Positions 43,092-53,092 of a DNA stretch of 64,000 nt are shown in pieces. Origin of the DNA: UBA10348 sp002469915 (GTDB taxonomy: Bacteria > Bacteroidota > Rhodothermia > Rhodothermales > UBA10348). Every line of letters begins with the position of its first letter. Positions within the stretch are counted from its first letter, which is position 1. The stretch covers positions 124,001 through 188,000 of the forward strand of contig JAQWHM010000011.1 in assembly GCA_029249345.1 (NCBI GenBank), in the 5' to 3' direction. Made by a program: the position numbers and the translations under genes. A model generated the notes under the pieces. The model was not told where the DNA came from. It was given only the letters and a program-made list of their open reading frames with translations, and did no database searches.

Positions 43092-45029
43092 TTACACGTC
43101 GATGGTTGCGTACTTAGCGTTTCGTTCAATGAACTTGCGCCTCGGCTCGACGGCATCGCCCATTAGTGTACTGAAAATTCGATCAGCTGCAGCGGCATCG
43201 TCTACCGTAATTTGCTGCAACATACGTCGCTCAGGATCCATAGTTGTATCCCACAACTGATCTGGGTTCATCTCACCCAGCCCTTTGTAGCGCTGAACAC
43301 CTACTTTATTTCCAGCCTCACCAGCAAGACGGGCGACCACTTCTTTGAGTTGTTCATCCGTCCAACAATATTCTTCCTGCTTGCCCCTTTTAGCTTTATA
43401 GAGGGGTGGTTGAGCCACATAGATATATCCACCCTCTACGAGCGAAAACATGTGCCGATAGAGGAAGGTGAGTAACAGCGTCCGGATATGCGCGCCATCC
43501 ACATCAGCATCCGTCATGACGATGATTTTGTGATAGCGTAGCTTTTCCGGTTCAAAGTCCTGTTCTCCAACTCCTAGTCCAGTGCCCAGCGCCGTAACGA
43601 TATTTTTGATCTCTTCGTTGGCCAAAATTTTGTCGAGACGGGCTTTTTCAACGTTCAGAATCTTACCACGCAGTGGAAGAATAGCTTGAAAGTGCCTATC
43701 GCGGGCCTGTTTAGCACTACCACCGGCAGAATCACCCTCTACAAAGTAGATTTCGCAGTCGGCTGGTATTTTCGAAGAGCAATCGGCCAGCTTTCCAGGA
43801 AGCCCACCTCCAGAAAACACATTTTTACGCTGAACCAGCTCACGAGCTTTTCGAGCGGCAGCACGCGCTTGTGCAGCAAGGATAACCTTGTCTACAATCC
43901 GCTTGGATTCTTTCGGGTGGTCTTCAAGCCAAATACCCAGTTTTTCAGATACCAGCGACTCAACCGCCCCTTGCACCTCTGAGTTACCCAGCTTGGTTTT
44001 GGTCTGCCCTTCAAACTGAGGTTCTGCTACCTTAATCGAAAGCACTACCGTCACGCCTTCTCGAAAGTCATCGCCTGAGAGTTCGACTTTCGCATTCTTC
44101 AGCAAATTACTGCGGTCTGCGTAACCCTTTAGCGTACGAGTTAGCGCCCGCCGAAAACCGGATATATGGGTACCACCTTCGTGCGTGTTAATGTTGTTCA
44201 CGAACGAGAGTACGTTTTCCGTATACCCATTATTGTAGCGCATAGCTAGCTCAACAGGTACATCTGCCGATTCATCCGAGATATAAATCGTCTCATCATG
44301 AATCGGTGTCCGAGCCTCGTCGAGATAGTCCACGAATTCTATAATACCACCCTCAAAGTGGTAATCATCCTTGAGATCCTCTTCTCGCAGGTCTTCAATA
44401 GAAATGTAAACCTGTTTATTCAGGTAGGCCATCTCACGCAGCCGATCGGCTAGCGTGTCGTAGCGAAATTCAACAGTCTGAAAAATGTCACTATCTGGCC
44501 AAAAGTGCACGAGCGTGCCATTCGACTCATCAGGCTCCATATCCCGAATTTTCTTGACCGGTCCTTTTGGTTCTCCAATAGCAAACGTTTGCTCCCAAAC
44601 CGCACCATCGCGCCACACCGTAGCGACTAATTTGTGAGACAACGCATTTACACACGATACACCGACCCCGTGTAATCCACCGGATACTTTGTAGGTGTCT
44701 TTGTCAAACTTACCTCCGGCGTGGAGTGTGGTCATGACCACCTCTAGCGCCGAACGCTTCTCGACAGGATGCATGTCGACTGGAATTCCACGACCGTTGT
44801 CCTTTACTGATACGGATCCGTCTTCGTGGATCTTAATCGACATCGTATCACAGTGTCCGGCAAGGGCTTCGTCAATTGAGTTATCAACGACTTCGTAGAC
44901 CAGGTGGTGCAATCCACGGATACCCACATCCCCGATATACATCGCGGGGCGTTTACGAACGGCTTCAAGACCTTCGAGGACTTGAATATTGGAAGCACCA
45001 TATTGCTTCTTTGGGTCCTTTTCTTCCAT
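43092..45029 (-). CDS. gyrB: DNA gyrase subunit B
   Basis: 645 residues. GHKL ATPase domain (EVVDNSIDEALAGHC, VKDNGRGIPVDMH, GGLHGVGVSCVNALS), transducer domain, and TOPRIM domain with EGDSAGGSAKQARDR and DADVDGAHIRTLLLTF. The C-terminus (YKGLGEMNPDQLWDTTMDPERR...RRKFIERNAKYA) is typical of GyrB and the short form lacks the E. coli insertion. Introduces negative supercoils with GyrA. No dnaA, dnaN, recF or gyrA is nearby. 106 bases after the CBS gene. Confidence 0.97.
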   Translation of the reverse strand: MEEKDPKKQYGASNIQVLEGLEAVRKRPAMYIGDVGIRGLHHLVYEVVDNSIDEALAGHCDTMSIKIHEDGSVSVKDNGRGIPVDMHPVEKRSALEVVMTTLHAGGKFDKDTYKVSGGLHGVGVSCVNALSHKLVATVWRDGAVWEQTFAIGEPKGPVKKIRDMEPDESNGTLVHFWPDSDIFQTVEFRYDTLADRLREMAYLNKQVYISIEDLREEDLKDDYHFEGGIIEFVDYLDEARTPIHDETIYISDESADVPVELAMRYNNGYTENVLSFVNNINTHEGGTHISGFRRALTRTLKGYADRSNLLKNAKVELSGDDFREGVTVVLSIKVAEPQFEGQTKTKLGNSEVQGAVESLVSEKLGIWLEDHPKESKRIVDKVILAAQARAAARKARELVQRKNVFSGGGLPGKLADCSSKIPADCEIYFVEGDSAGGSAKQARDRHFQAILPLRGKILNVEKARLDKILANEEIKNIVTALGTGLGVGEQDFEPEKLRYHKIIVMTDADVDGAHIRTLLLTFLYRHMFSLVEGGYIYVAQPPLYKAKRGKQEEYCWTDEQLKEVVARLAGEAGNKVGVQRYKGLGEMNPDQLWDTTMDPERRMLQQITVDDAAAADRIFSTLMGDAVEPRRKFIERNAKYATIDV

Positions 45030-45135
45030 AAAACGAGTTGAGTCCGACGAGAAAAATGATGGGCTGGGCAGCGCGGAAAATACGATTTTTTTCGCTGATT
45101 TGGGCTATCCCGAACGCAATTTATTGGAATCCAGC

Positions 45136-45816
45136 CTAGACTTCCAGATACCGCATGAATTCCTGGACACGGTCCAAAAGATCTTCAGGGTCTTCGTCCT
45201 CGCCAAATGCGGCCACAACTTTATATCCGTTGTGGTCAAGCAAGTGCTTGATTCGACTCACTTCCCGGACATTAACTTTGATGGTGACACCAATAGTGCC
45301 TTCCGCATCATTATGAGCCTCAGTCGAAAGCGAGAGCACGCGTACATCATTCTGTTCGAAGAGATGGATAATGCGGCTTAGAGCGGCGTCACGCTCCGCT
45401 ATTTCAAGAGAAATAATAGCTCCACTTTCCTGGGTTGCTAGCATGCGTGCAAACCGATCGAACAGATCGTGACGCCGCACCAAACCCAAATATCGTCCTG
45501 ACTCAGAAACGACGGCAAGTGTAGTGAGATTATGGTCCATCAACACTTTGGTCGCTTCGAACACGTGAGCATGCTCCGAAATGCTTACCGGTTCTACCCC
45601 AATGAGTGTACCGACCAATACATCCGGGTTATCTGCATCCAATAGCTGTCCTTCTGACAAAACACCTAACAACTCCATTTCACTGGACACCACCGGTAAA
45701 TGACGAACCCGGATTTCCATGAGAAGTCCGAGAGCATACTCAACCGTGTCTTCTGGTCGAAGAGGTGGTGTAGAATGACTTAGGAGTGATTTTACTGTCA
45801 TATTGTCTGGTTGCAA
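45136..45816 (-). CDS. CBS-pair protein with ACT-like C-terminal domain
   Basis: 226 residues (a second ATG five codons in is an alternative start). Residues ~1-130 hold two CBS motifs (TVKSLLSHSTPPLRPEDTVEYALGLLMEIRVRHLPVVS and TLIGVEPVSISEHAHVFEATKVLMDHNLTTLAVVS...YLGLVRRHDL). Residues ~145-215 (GAIISLEIAERDAALSRIIHLFEQNDVRVLSLSTEA...GTIGVTIKVNV) fold like an ACT domain. Such CBS-ACT proteins, related to AcuB, are thought to sense adenine nucleotides or amino acids. Cytoplasmic; partner unknown. It has its own predicted promoter and lies just upstream of gyrB. Confidence 0.85.
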   Translation of the reverse strand: MQPDNMTVKSLLSHSTPPLRPEDTVEYALGLLMEIRVRHLPVVSSEMELLGVLSEGQLLDADNPDVLVGTLIGVEPVSISEHAHVFEATKVLMDHNLTTLAVVSESGRYLGLVRRHDLFDRFARMLATQESGAIISLEIAERDAALSRIIHLFEQNDVRVLSLSTEAHNDAEGTIGVTIKVNVREVSRIKHLLDHNGYKVVAAFGEDEDPEDLLDRVQEFMRYLEV

Positions 45817-45868
45817 GCTGTTTGCAGCGGGCTACTATCTGAAATATGATGCAGCAATCTGCGTGCCG

Positions 45869-45898
45869 TTTCTATCGTATTCACCGAATTAGTGTCAA
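45869..45898 (-). promoter_or_regulatory. Predicted promoter of the CBS gene
   Basis: On the minus strand TTGACA (45898-45893, exact consensus) and TAGAAA (45874-45869) are separated by 18 bases. Transcription would start about 45 bases before the CBS ATG. Found by eye; the spacing and the -10 are less than ideal. Confidence 0.4.
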
Positions 45899-45996
45899 TT
45901 CACGTAGAATGTGCTCTCAATTAGCAACGAGAAACGCTTCACGTATCAGATTTACGGCAAAAGATGCCTATATACAAGACACTTTTCAGTCCCAAA

Positions 45997-47415
45997 TCAA
46001 ACCTCTTCAACAACCTTTAGATCACGGTGTCGAGCTATCAAGGGCTCAATATCCTCCGTGAACTTAGGCGCGGCACGAAACTGGAGACGCACAACGGCAT
46101 GTGTTTCATCATCGTACGGTACCCGGGCATACATATATTCCTCGGAGACCACTTCCGCCACTTTTCGAATATAGGCGATTGCTTTCTGATCCGTCACGGG
46201 CATAATGACGTCGTATTGCGCGAAATCTGACTCCATAACGTCTAGAACCCGCGTCTTCAGATCGGCTAAGCCAATTCCCCGAAGCGCCGAGACAAATGCC
46301 GCTTCCGGATATTCATCCTTAAGCGCTGCCAAGATTTGAGGGTCTCCTATCGCATCGATTTTGTTGAATACAAGCAACGTAGGTTTGTCCAACGCACTCA
46401 ACTCTTTGAGCATTTCGTTCACGACGCGCATCTGCTCCTGAAATCGACGATGAGATCCATCGAGCACGTGCAACAACACGTCTGCTTCACGCACTTCATC
46501 AAGGGTGCTTTTAAAACTCTCAATGAGCCGATGGGGTAGCTTGCGAATGAAGCCCACCGTATCGGAGAGCAAGACTTGCTTGTTCTGCGCAATAAACACT
46601 GTTCGCGTGGTCGCATCCAATGTGGCAAAAAGCTTGTCTTCAGCCAACACGTTAGTATCAGCTAGTGCATTCATCAGCGTAGACTTACCAGCATTCGTAT
46701 ATCCTACGAAGGATACCCGGGTAAAATCGGATCTCCCTTTTCTCTGGGTCGTCCGTTGCTGATCAATTTTAACCAGTCGATCCTTCAGGGTTGAAATACG
46801 CATGCCGATCATTCGACGATCCGTTTCAATCTGCGTCTCCCCTGGTCCACGCATTCCAATTCCACCCTTCTGCCGAGAAAGATGGGTCCACGCGCGAGTC
46901 AGTCGCGTTCTGATATACTCCAACTGCGCGAGTTCAACCTGCGTTTTAGCTGTTGCAGAGCGCGCGTGTCGTGCAAAAATATCTAGAATCAGAGCAGATC
47001 GATCTAAAAGCTTAACCTCTAATTCGCGCTCTAAATTTCTCAGCTGAATCGGGCTTAAATCATCATCAAAGACAAGGAGATCCGCCTCCGTCTCGTCAAT
47101 GATCTCTTTCAACTCCTGAACCTTTCCCTTCCCGATATAGGTCGCAGCGCTCACCTTCTGCATGGAGGGTACCATTTCTTCGATGACGTTAGCACCGGCC
47201 GTATCAGCAAGCAATGCCAATTCACGGATCGAATCGTCTACATCTAATCTAGATTCTCCAGATCGAACGACGCCCACCAAAATGGCCTTTTCTCGTTCAG
47301 TACTCCGGGTTTCATAAACTTTTGTGCCTTTCTTCGTAGCGGTGGCAACCGGCTTATCAGTTTTCAAGCGCTTTACGACTCGATATACGTTGAACGGGAT
47401 GGTCGATCTGAACAT
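45997..47415 (-). CDS. hflX: Ribosome-associated GTPase HflX
   Basis: 472 residues. N-terminal HflX domain (VGVVRSGESRLDVDDSIRELALLADTAGANV, YIGKGKVQELKEII, LVFDDDLSPIQLRNLE), linker helices with GGIGMRGPGETQIETDRR, then the G domain: G1 GYTNAGKS (238-245), G3 DTVGFI, G4 NKID. HflX splits stalled ribosomes under stress. The annotated start lies 59 bases inside the upstream membrane-protein gene; a TTG at 47367 (LKTDKPVATAT) would reduce the overlap to 11 bases and still precede the conserved domain. Last gene of the BatA-like/membrane/hflX unit. Confidence 0.93.
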   Translation of the reverse strand: MFRSTIPFNVYRVVKRLKTDKPVATATKKGTKVYETRSTEREKAILVGVVRSGESRLDVDDSIRELALLADTAGANVIEEMVPSMQKVSAATYIGKGKVQELKEIIDETEADLLVFDDDLSPIQLRNLERELEVKLLDRSALILDIFARHARSATAKTQVELAQLEYIRTRLTRAWTHLSRQKGGIGMRGPGETQIETDRRMIGMRISTLKDRLVKIDQQRTTQRKGRSDFTRVSFVGYTNAGKSTLMNALADTNVLAEDKLFATLDATTRTVFIAQNKQVLLSDTVGFIRKLPHRLIESFKSTLDEVREADVLLHVLDGSHRRFQEQMRVVNEMLKELSALDKPTLLVFNKIDAIGDPQILAALKDEYPEAAFVSALRGIGLADLKTRVLDVMESDFAQYDVIMPVTDQKAIAYIRKVAEVVSEEYMYARVPYDDETHAVVRLQFRAAPKFTEDIEPLIARHRDLKVVEEV

Positions 47416-47917
47416 CCAACTTGGAGCGAATGAGACTTCTAAATCGCTCTACATTTTGCATGGGTACAAGCAGATCTAGGCGCTGCCGCTCCCCCATAAA
47501 ATCCTGATACAGAAAGGCAAAGTGAGTGCGCTTTCCTTCGTCTACTTCAAAATAATCCGATATCTGACCCCAGCCCACGGCATCGTTGGAACGCCCAGCC
47601 TCAGGAATAATACCATACTCGGTGATAACGGCCGTCGAAGAGAGCGCAACGGCCACAAACCAGAAAATGCCTCCCAGAAAATACCCGCCAAAAATCCAAC
47701 TATTCAAAAGTGGAGCGGTGTTTTGGACATAAACCAAAAACACGATGACCAACCCGATAAATAAGGTCGGCCAAACCGGAATAGTCGTCAGCTTAGGAGA
47801 ATACCATGTCATTCTAACGCCCCTGATACGCAGTCGATGCAGCGTGGTCATCGCAAGCAACAGTCCTGTGACTCCAAGAAAGGAGAGAACTAGAATGGTA
47901 TGTATCGTATTGACCAC
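47357..47917 (-). CDS. Membrane protein with PH-like C-terminal domain
   Basis: 186 residues, family not recognised. Three hydrophobic segments (about 5-27, 46-66 and 72-97) are followed by a soluble part whose pattern (VITEYGIIPEAGRSNDAVGWGQISDYFEVDEGKRTHFAFLYQD...RLDLLVPMQNVERFRSLI) resembles a bacterial PH-like fold. Inner-membrane protein with a cytoplasmic C-terminal domain is the likely topology. Ten bases downstream of the BatA-like gene and overlapping hflX, so the three are probably cotranscribed. Function unknown. Confidence 0.75.
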   Translation of the reverse strand: MVNTIHTILVLSFLGVTGLLLAMTTLHRLRIRGVRMTWYSPKLTTIPVWPTLFIGLVIVFLVYVQNTAPLLNSWIFGGYFLGGIFWFVAVALSSTAVITEYGIIPEAGRSNDAVGWGQISDYFEVDEGKRTHFAFLYQDFMGERQRLDLLVPMQNVERFRSLIRSKLDVQIDHPVQRISSRKALEN

Positions 47918-47927
47918 GTTCGAATGG

Positions 47928-50051
47928 TTAAAGGGCTGATTCCGGGCGCCAATGTTTAGCGACCAGCATTTCTAGTAGCAGAAAGATCAACGCAAGCCCC
48001 AAAAAGACGTTCCAGAGCTCAATTCCGGATCGTGCCATTCTCAACTGATCGTCTAGGCTTGAAGCACCCGTGAGCGAAAGATCCAGTATGGTGATGTCAG
48101 CATCCATCTGAGATTCCAGCATCGATTCCGCGTCCGTCGGATCAGAAAGTGCAAGATTCGATTCTGCCGGATCCGGATGCACTACAATGCGACGAACCAC
48201 ATCGTTGTTCACTAACACATCATACGTGCCAGGAATAAAAAACGAGCCGGTTAATTCAGCAACGACTGCTCCCAGCACGGTCCGCTGTTCAGGGACAAAT
48301 TCTTGACCTGCTTCATCCCGGATCGTTATTCGTGTCGCACCGGGTACCCCCGCAAGGCGTAGTTGCATGCCAGATCCAGTAAGCATCGACTCACCACTAA
48401 CCGATGCGGTAGCCGAGAGATAGTAAAGTGATCGATATAGCAGAGGAACGAAAAGTCCGCGTACGGGAAGGTCACTCCATCGCACACCTGCTTCAACACC
48501 AAACATGAGAACGGATCCTTGTCCCGAACGAATCTCTTGAAGGAAAGGAACGTCGCCCGTCAGAGAAATAATGGTCTGCTCTGCACCCTGCGCCGGTACA
48601 TAGTTCATCATGCGGAAAAACACGGGCTGCTCTAATTGAGGCGTTCGTCCAGAAAGATCCGACTCAAACATGCCCTCGAAAAGCGTGTGATCTGTATCCA
48701 CTCGGTCAAATACGCCCACCGATTGGCCCGAAGCACTTCCTGCTGAAATACCCGTAATACGTCCAGCTCCTAGGTCGCTCAACAAGCCATTGAAATCATC
48801 CAACTGCATGTCATCGCCAGGGAAGATCAAAAGACCCCCACCACCCTTAACATACGCCGTCACTGCAGCGCGCTCACCCGAAGACAACGTGGTCACACCA
48901 TTTAGAACGACCGCGTCAAACTGCCCAAGAACGGAAGCAGACAATGCGGTTTCAGACACTTCTTCCAAATTGAACCGTGCAGATGAAGAAGACAGTTCGG
49001 TCGAAAGCCCTAAACGCAAATAGGCACCATCCACCCCGCTTCCGTTCACAAGCAAGACATTTCGTTGTTCTGGAACGTGAAGCGTAAAGCGCCTAGAGTT
49101 GTCGTAGAGATACTGGTTGTCATCCAACGTAACTCGGCCGGCCAACCAACCCCTACTGTTAGGTAGCACCGAAAAGCGAGCAGACGAACTCGCTCCTGCG
49201 CCCAAGTCCAAGGTTGCTTGACCCACTCTTTGATCCTCTATAAAGACCGAAGCCACCACACCTCGCACATCATCCGTTCCAAAATTGGTAAAAAGAGCCT
49301 CAATCTGTACCGGCTGATTCTGCGCAATGATTTGAGAAATAACCTGGACGTCCACAACCGCCACGTTTCCCCGTCCATCAGTTCCAACCGGCAGAAGCAC
49401 CACGCGTGTTTCCGCAGAAACCGGAACCAGTGCAGAATCCGATAGCGTGCTTCCCTGAAGGTCAGAAACCACATAAATCTCTTTATTCAATACCGATCGC
49501 TCGTCCAGTTCAGCTGCCGCTCTCGAGATGGCCTCCGAAAGCCGGGATCCTCCTACTTGCGGCTCTAACGCGTCAATGGCTTCTCGAACCGATTCAGCAT
49601 TCAGAAAAGACGATGGGGAAGGGGGTACATTAGGAGTAGGCACCAAAATCCATTCATCGCCGGATTCAAAATCGCTCAAAAGACCCTTGGTAAGGGCCTT
49701 AGCCTGATCGATATAAGACCCAGATCCATCCCTCAATGCCATGGATGTCGAGTTATCGAAAACAAGGGCAGAAACCGTTTTACCTCGAGCACCAAACGTT
49801 CCTGCCAGATTTCCCTGAAGAGTGGGACGGGCAAATGAAAGAACGAAGCAGGCAATTGCTAGGGTACGCAGGGCCAGAAGCAACCATTGCTTGATGCGCA
49901 CACGCTGCATCGTGCTCTTTTTCAATTCCTGCAAAAAGGCCAGCGAACTAAAAGCCACCCGTTGAGGTCGCCTAAAATTGAACAGATGGATGATCAGAGG
50001 AATTGCAGCAGCCGCTAGTCCAATCAGCAGAAGTGGATTAAGAAATGTCAT
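47928..50051 (-). CDS. BatA-like protein with von Willebrand A domain
   Basis: 707 residues from the ATG at 50051 (MTFLNPLLLIGLAAAAIPLIIHLFNFRR), the usual BatA N-terminal membrane motif; an ATG at 50087 would add 12 residues. A second transmembrane helix (about 53-75) leads into a vWA domain with the MIDAS start DNSTS (FDNSTSMALRDG). A long periplasmic beta-rich region with a class I glutamine amidotransferase-like segment (AVVLNGVTTLSSGERAAVTAYVKGGGGLLIFPGD) and a C-terminal transmembrane helix (LWNVFLGLALIFLLLEMLVAKHW) follow. These proteins are linked to envelope stress and aerotolerance in Bacteroidota. First gene of the unit with hflX, divergent from uvrA. Confidence 0.85.
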   Translation of the reverse strand: MTFLNPLLLIGLAAAAIPLIIHLFNFRRPQRVAFSSLAFLQELKKSTMQRVRIKQWLLLALRTLAIACFVLSFARPTLQGNLAGTFGARGKTVSALVFDNSTSMALRDGSGSYIDQAKALTKGLLSDFESGDEWILVPTPNVPPSPSSFLNAESVREAIDALEPQVGGSRLSEAISRAAAELDERSVLNKEIYVVSDLQGSTLSDSALVPVSAETRVVLLPVGTDGRGNVAVVDVQVISQIIAQNQPVQIEALFTNFGTDDVRGVVASVFIEDQRVGQATLDLGAGASSSARFSVLPNSRGWLAGRVTLDDNQYLYDNSRRFTLHVPEQRNVLLVNGSGVDGAYLRLGLSTELSSSSARFNLEEVSETALSASVLGQFDAVVLNGVTTLSSGERAAVTAYVKGGGGLLIFPGDDMQLDDFNGLLSDLGAGRITGISAGSASGQSVGVFDRVDTDHTLFEGMFESDLSGRTPQLEQPVFFRMMNYVPAQGAEQTIISLTGDVPFLQEIRSGQGSVLMFGVEAGVRWSDLPVRGLFVPLLYRSLYYLSATASVSGESMLTGSGMQLRLAGVPGATRITIRDEAGQEFVPEQRTVLGAVVAELTGSFFIPGTYDVLVNNDVVRRIVVHPDPAESNLALSDPTDAESMLESQMDADITILDLSLTGASSLDDQLRMARSGIELWNVFLGLALIFLLLEMLVAKHWRPESAL

Positions 50052-50235
50052 GTGGTGATGGCGCGCAGCGGAGGAGTGAGTGATCACGTCCAGATGAGAG
50101 GCTTCCTACCGAATGTTACCGATGCCTGTTCCTGTTTTAAACCGGACATTTTTCTCGATTGAATTGGCATCCAAACTTGCCATGAGGCGTTCTCCCCGTC
50201 TACGCCCTTTTTTCCAACCTCTCTGTCTCTCATCC

Positions 50236-53076
50236 GTGGCCAAGCCCCGCGCCAAGTCTGCTGCTAAAAATCGCACCATCACCGTGCGTGGAGCACGACA
50301 ACACAATCTTCAGAACGTTGATCTGGATCTGCCCAGAGGGAAGTTGATTGTTTTTACCGGACCGTCTGGATCAGGAAAATCGTCCCTCGCCTTCGACACC
50401 ATTTACGCCGAAGGTCAGCGTCGATATGTGGAAAGCCTGAGTGCATATGCTCGTCAGTTCTTAGAGCGGATGGACAAACCTGATGTAGACCTCATTTCAG
50501 GCCTTGCTCCGGCTATCGCCATTGAGCAGCGCACGATGTCGAAAAACCCACGGTCCACGGTCGCGACGCAGACTGAGATTTACGACCACCTGCGACTGCT
50601 TTATGCGCGCATTGGAACCACCTATTCTCCGGTTTCGGGTGAGGTTGTTACTCGAGATTCTCCCAGATCTGTGGCACGTGATCTCCTAGGGCAATGGGAA
50701 GAAGGCACCCGGTTTTACCTCTGCTTTCCGTTTCCATCTCACAAGAAGAGCAAGGTTAAAGACGAACTAGTTGTACTTCAAAAACGTGGCTTTTTTCGAA
50801 TTCTGGCTCTTCCAACCGAGAACCAGCGAAAAAAAGGAGCCGCCGAGCAGGTCATAGATCTAAATGAGACGGATCCAGAGACCGTCCGCATTGCTCGCGA
50901 CCGGCTTTTTGTATTAGTCGACCGTCTTGCGATTCGACGCAACGACATTGCTGTCGAATCGCGGATTGCAGACTCCGTTGAACAGGCTTTTTCAGAAGGT
51001 AGCGGTCGCTGTATTGCCGTTGTTGCCAATACAGCGGAAACCCTTTCGTTCAGTCAGTTCTTTGAACGGGACGGAATCAGATTCGAAGAGCCGACACCAC
51101 ACTTTTTTTCTTTCAATTCCCCACTCGGTGCCTGCCCCACCTGTCAGGGATTCGGCCGAACCACGGGTATTGATCCAGACCTGGTCATTCCAAACCCCGA
51201 ATTATCTATTCGACAAGGCGCAATTGCTCCATTTCGCGGAGAGACCTGGAGCAAGCACTTCCGAGCACTCATTCGTGTGGCGGCCGACGAGCGCATCTCG
51301 ATTGACACGCCATTCGGTGCGCTCGATGAAGCCTCAAAAGAACTGGCCTGGGAGGGGAAAGCCGACTATTCCGGTATTAACGGACTGTTTAGTTATCTGC
51401 AAAAGAACAGCTACAAGATGCATTTTCGCATCTTTCAAGCCCGATTCAGAGGCTACTCGACGTGCACCGAGTGTAAAGGAGCGCGACTCAGAAAAGAAGC
51501 ACTCTATGTCAAAATAGACGGTCATCACATCGGAGAAATCTGCGAGATGACCACCTCAGATGCACAGTCATTTTTTGACAAACTCGTGTTATCAGAACAC
51601 GATGAAGCCATCGCCGGCCGAGTCCTTGAAGAAATTCGCAAGCGCTTGCGCTACCTAGTGGACGTAGGATTAACCTATCTAACACTAGATAGATTGAGCC
51701 AAACACTGTCCGGAGGAGAAAGCCAACGAATTCACCTCGCTACGTCGCTGGGCTCGTCTTTGGTGGGAAGCCTCTATGTGCTGGATGAGCCCTCTATCGG
51801 GCTCCATCCCAGAGATACCGACCGGCTCATTTCCATTCTTGAACACCTCCGAGATATCGGCAATACGGTTCTCGTAGTCGAACACGAATCTGAAATGATG
51901 CAGCGGGCAGATTACATCGTAGACCTGGGTCCGGGTGCTGGGCGGCACGGAGGGCATATCGTTGCACGCGGCCCCCTTTCAGATATTCTACATGATCCGG
52001 CTTCACTTACCGGTGCCTACTTAAGTGGCACGAAAACCATTCCTGTCCCGAAGGCGCGTCGCCCCGTGGTTGAGCGTGATCAACTTATCATCGAAAATGC
52101 CCGGCAACACAACCTGAAACGCGTCACGTCGAACTTTCCACTCGGAATGATTGTGTGCGTTACGGGTGTGAGCGGATCTGGAAAATCCACGTTAGTTCAT
52201 GACACCCTGTATCAAGGACTTGCTAAACTGAAAGGCACCCACTCGGGTGATGGTAAAGTCGGTCGGCACACCGCTATCCGCGGCCATCAACTCGTGGACC
52301 AGGTAGAAATGGTAGATCAGTCACCTATCGGTAGATCTCCCCGATCCAATCCAGCCACGTATGTAAAAGCTTTTGATACCATCCGGCAGCTATTCTCCGG
52401 AACGTATCAAGCCAGAATCAGGGGCTACAAGCCTGGTTATTTCTCGTTCAATGTGCCAGGCGGACGATGTGAGACGTGCCAGGGAGAAGGCGTAGTACGA
52501 ATCGAGATGCAATTCTTAGCTGATCTATTTCTTGAATGTGATGCGTGCAAAGGAAAGCGCTACAAGCAGGATGTGCTGGAAATTCGGTACCAAGGAAAAA
52601 GCATCGATCAAGTCCTTGATATGACCATTGAGGATGCCGTCGCTTTCTTTTCAACGGAGAAGTCACTCGTTCGAAAATTAGGAGTTTTGTGCGATATCGG
52701 GCTGGGTTACCTGAGTTTAGGACAACCATCAAACACCCTTTCCGGAGGTGAAGCACAACGAATCAAACTGGCTTCTCATCTGGGTAAGGTGAACCGAGAA
52801 CGCACGCTTTACATATTTGATGAGCCGACCACCGGCCTACACTTTGACGATATTCGTAAGCTGCTCGATGCCTTCAATGCACTTGTAGAAAATGGCCATT
52901 CCGTCATTGTTGTTGAACACAACTTGGATGTCATTAAATGTGCCGATCATGTGATCGATTTGGGACCTGATGGCGGAGTCCGAGGCGGATTCATCGTTGC
53001 CGCCGGGACGCCCGAAGAAGTCGCTGAAGAAGAGAAGAGCCACACCGGTCGATATCTCAAACCGCTTCTCGGCTGA
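50236..53076 (+). CDS. uvrA: Excinuclease ABC subunit A
   Basis: 946 residues from the GTG at 50236 (VAKPRAKSAAKNRTITVRGARQHNL), the length typical of the family; ATGs at 50113 and 50182 would add a proline/arginine-rich leader and are less likely. Two ABC ATPase modules with Walker A GPSGSGKSS and GVSGSGKST, signatures TLSGGESQRIHLATSLGSSLVGSLYVLDEPSIGLHPRD and TLSGGEAQRIKLASHLG...YIFDEPTTGLHF. Zinc-finger 2 (CETCQGEG...CDACKGKRYK) is complete. Zinc-finger 1 keeps only CPTCQG; the first CxxC pair is replaced by a FERDGIRFEEPT segment. Damage recognition in nucleotide excision repair. Confidence 0.95.
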   Translation: MAKPRAKSAAKNRTITVRGARQHNLQNVDLDLPRGKLIVFTGPSGSGKSSLAFDTIYAEGQRRYVESLSAYARQFLERMDKPDVDLISGLAPAIAIEQRTMSKNPRSTVATQTEIYDHLRLLYARIGTTYSPVSGEVVTRDSPRSVARDLLGQWEEGTRFYLCFPFPSHKKSKVKDELVVLQKRGFFRILALPTENQRKKGAAEQVIDLNETDPETVRIARDRLFVLVDRLAIRRNDIAVESRIADSVEQAFSEGSGRCIAVVANTAETLSFSQFFERDGIRFEEPTPHFFSFNSPLGACPTCQGFGRTTGIDPDLVIPNPELSIRQGAIAPFRGETWSKHFRALIRVAADERISIDTPFGALDEASKELAWEGKADYSGINGLFSYLQKNSYKMHFRIFQARFRGYSTCTECKGARLRKEALYVKIDGHHIGEICEMTTSDAQSFFDKLVLSEHDEAIAGRVLEEIRKRLRYLVDVGLTYLTLDRLSQTLSGGESQRIHLATSLGSSLVGSLYVLDEPSIGLHPRDTDRLISILEHLRDIGNTVLVVEHESEMMQRADYIVDLGPGAGRHGGHIVARGPLSDILHDPASLTGAYLSGTKTIPVPKARRPVVERDQLIIENARQHNLKRVTSNFPLGMIVCVTGVSGSGKSTLVHDTLYQGLAKLKGTHSGDGKVGRHTAIRGHQLVDQVEMVDQSPIGRSPRSNPATYVKAFDTIRQLFSGTYQARIRGYKPGYFSFNVPGGRCETCQGEGVVRIEMQFLADLFLECDACKGKRYKQDVLEIRYQGKSIDQVLDMTIEDAVAFFSTEKSLVRKLGVLCDIGLGYLSLGQPSNTLSGGEAQRIKLASHLGKVNRERTLYIFDEPTTGLHFDDIRKLLDAFNALVENGHSVIVVEHNLDVIKCADHVIDLGPDGGVRGGFIVAAGTPEEVAEEEKSHTGRYLKPLLG

Positions 53077-53092
53077 TTTAAGCCGAAGCTAT

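Noticed and set aside
53069..53086. TCGGCT/AGCCGA inverted repeat across the uvrA stop
   Set aside because: Only six base pairs, overlaps the stop codon and has no U-tract on either strand.
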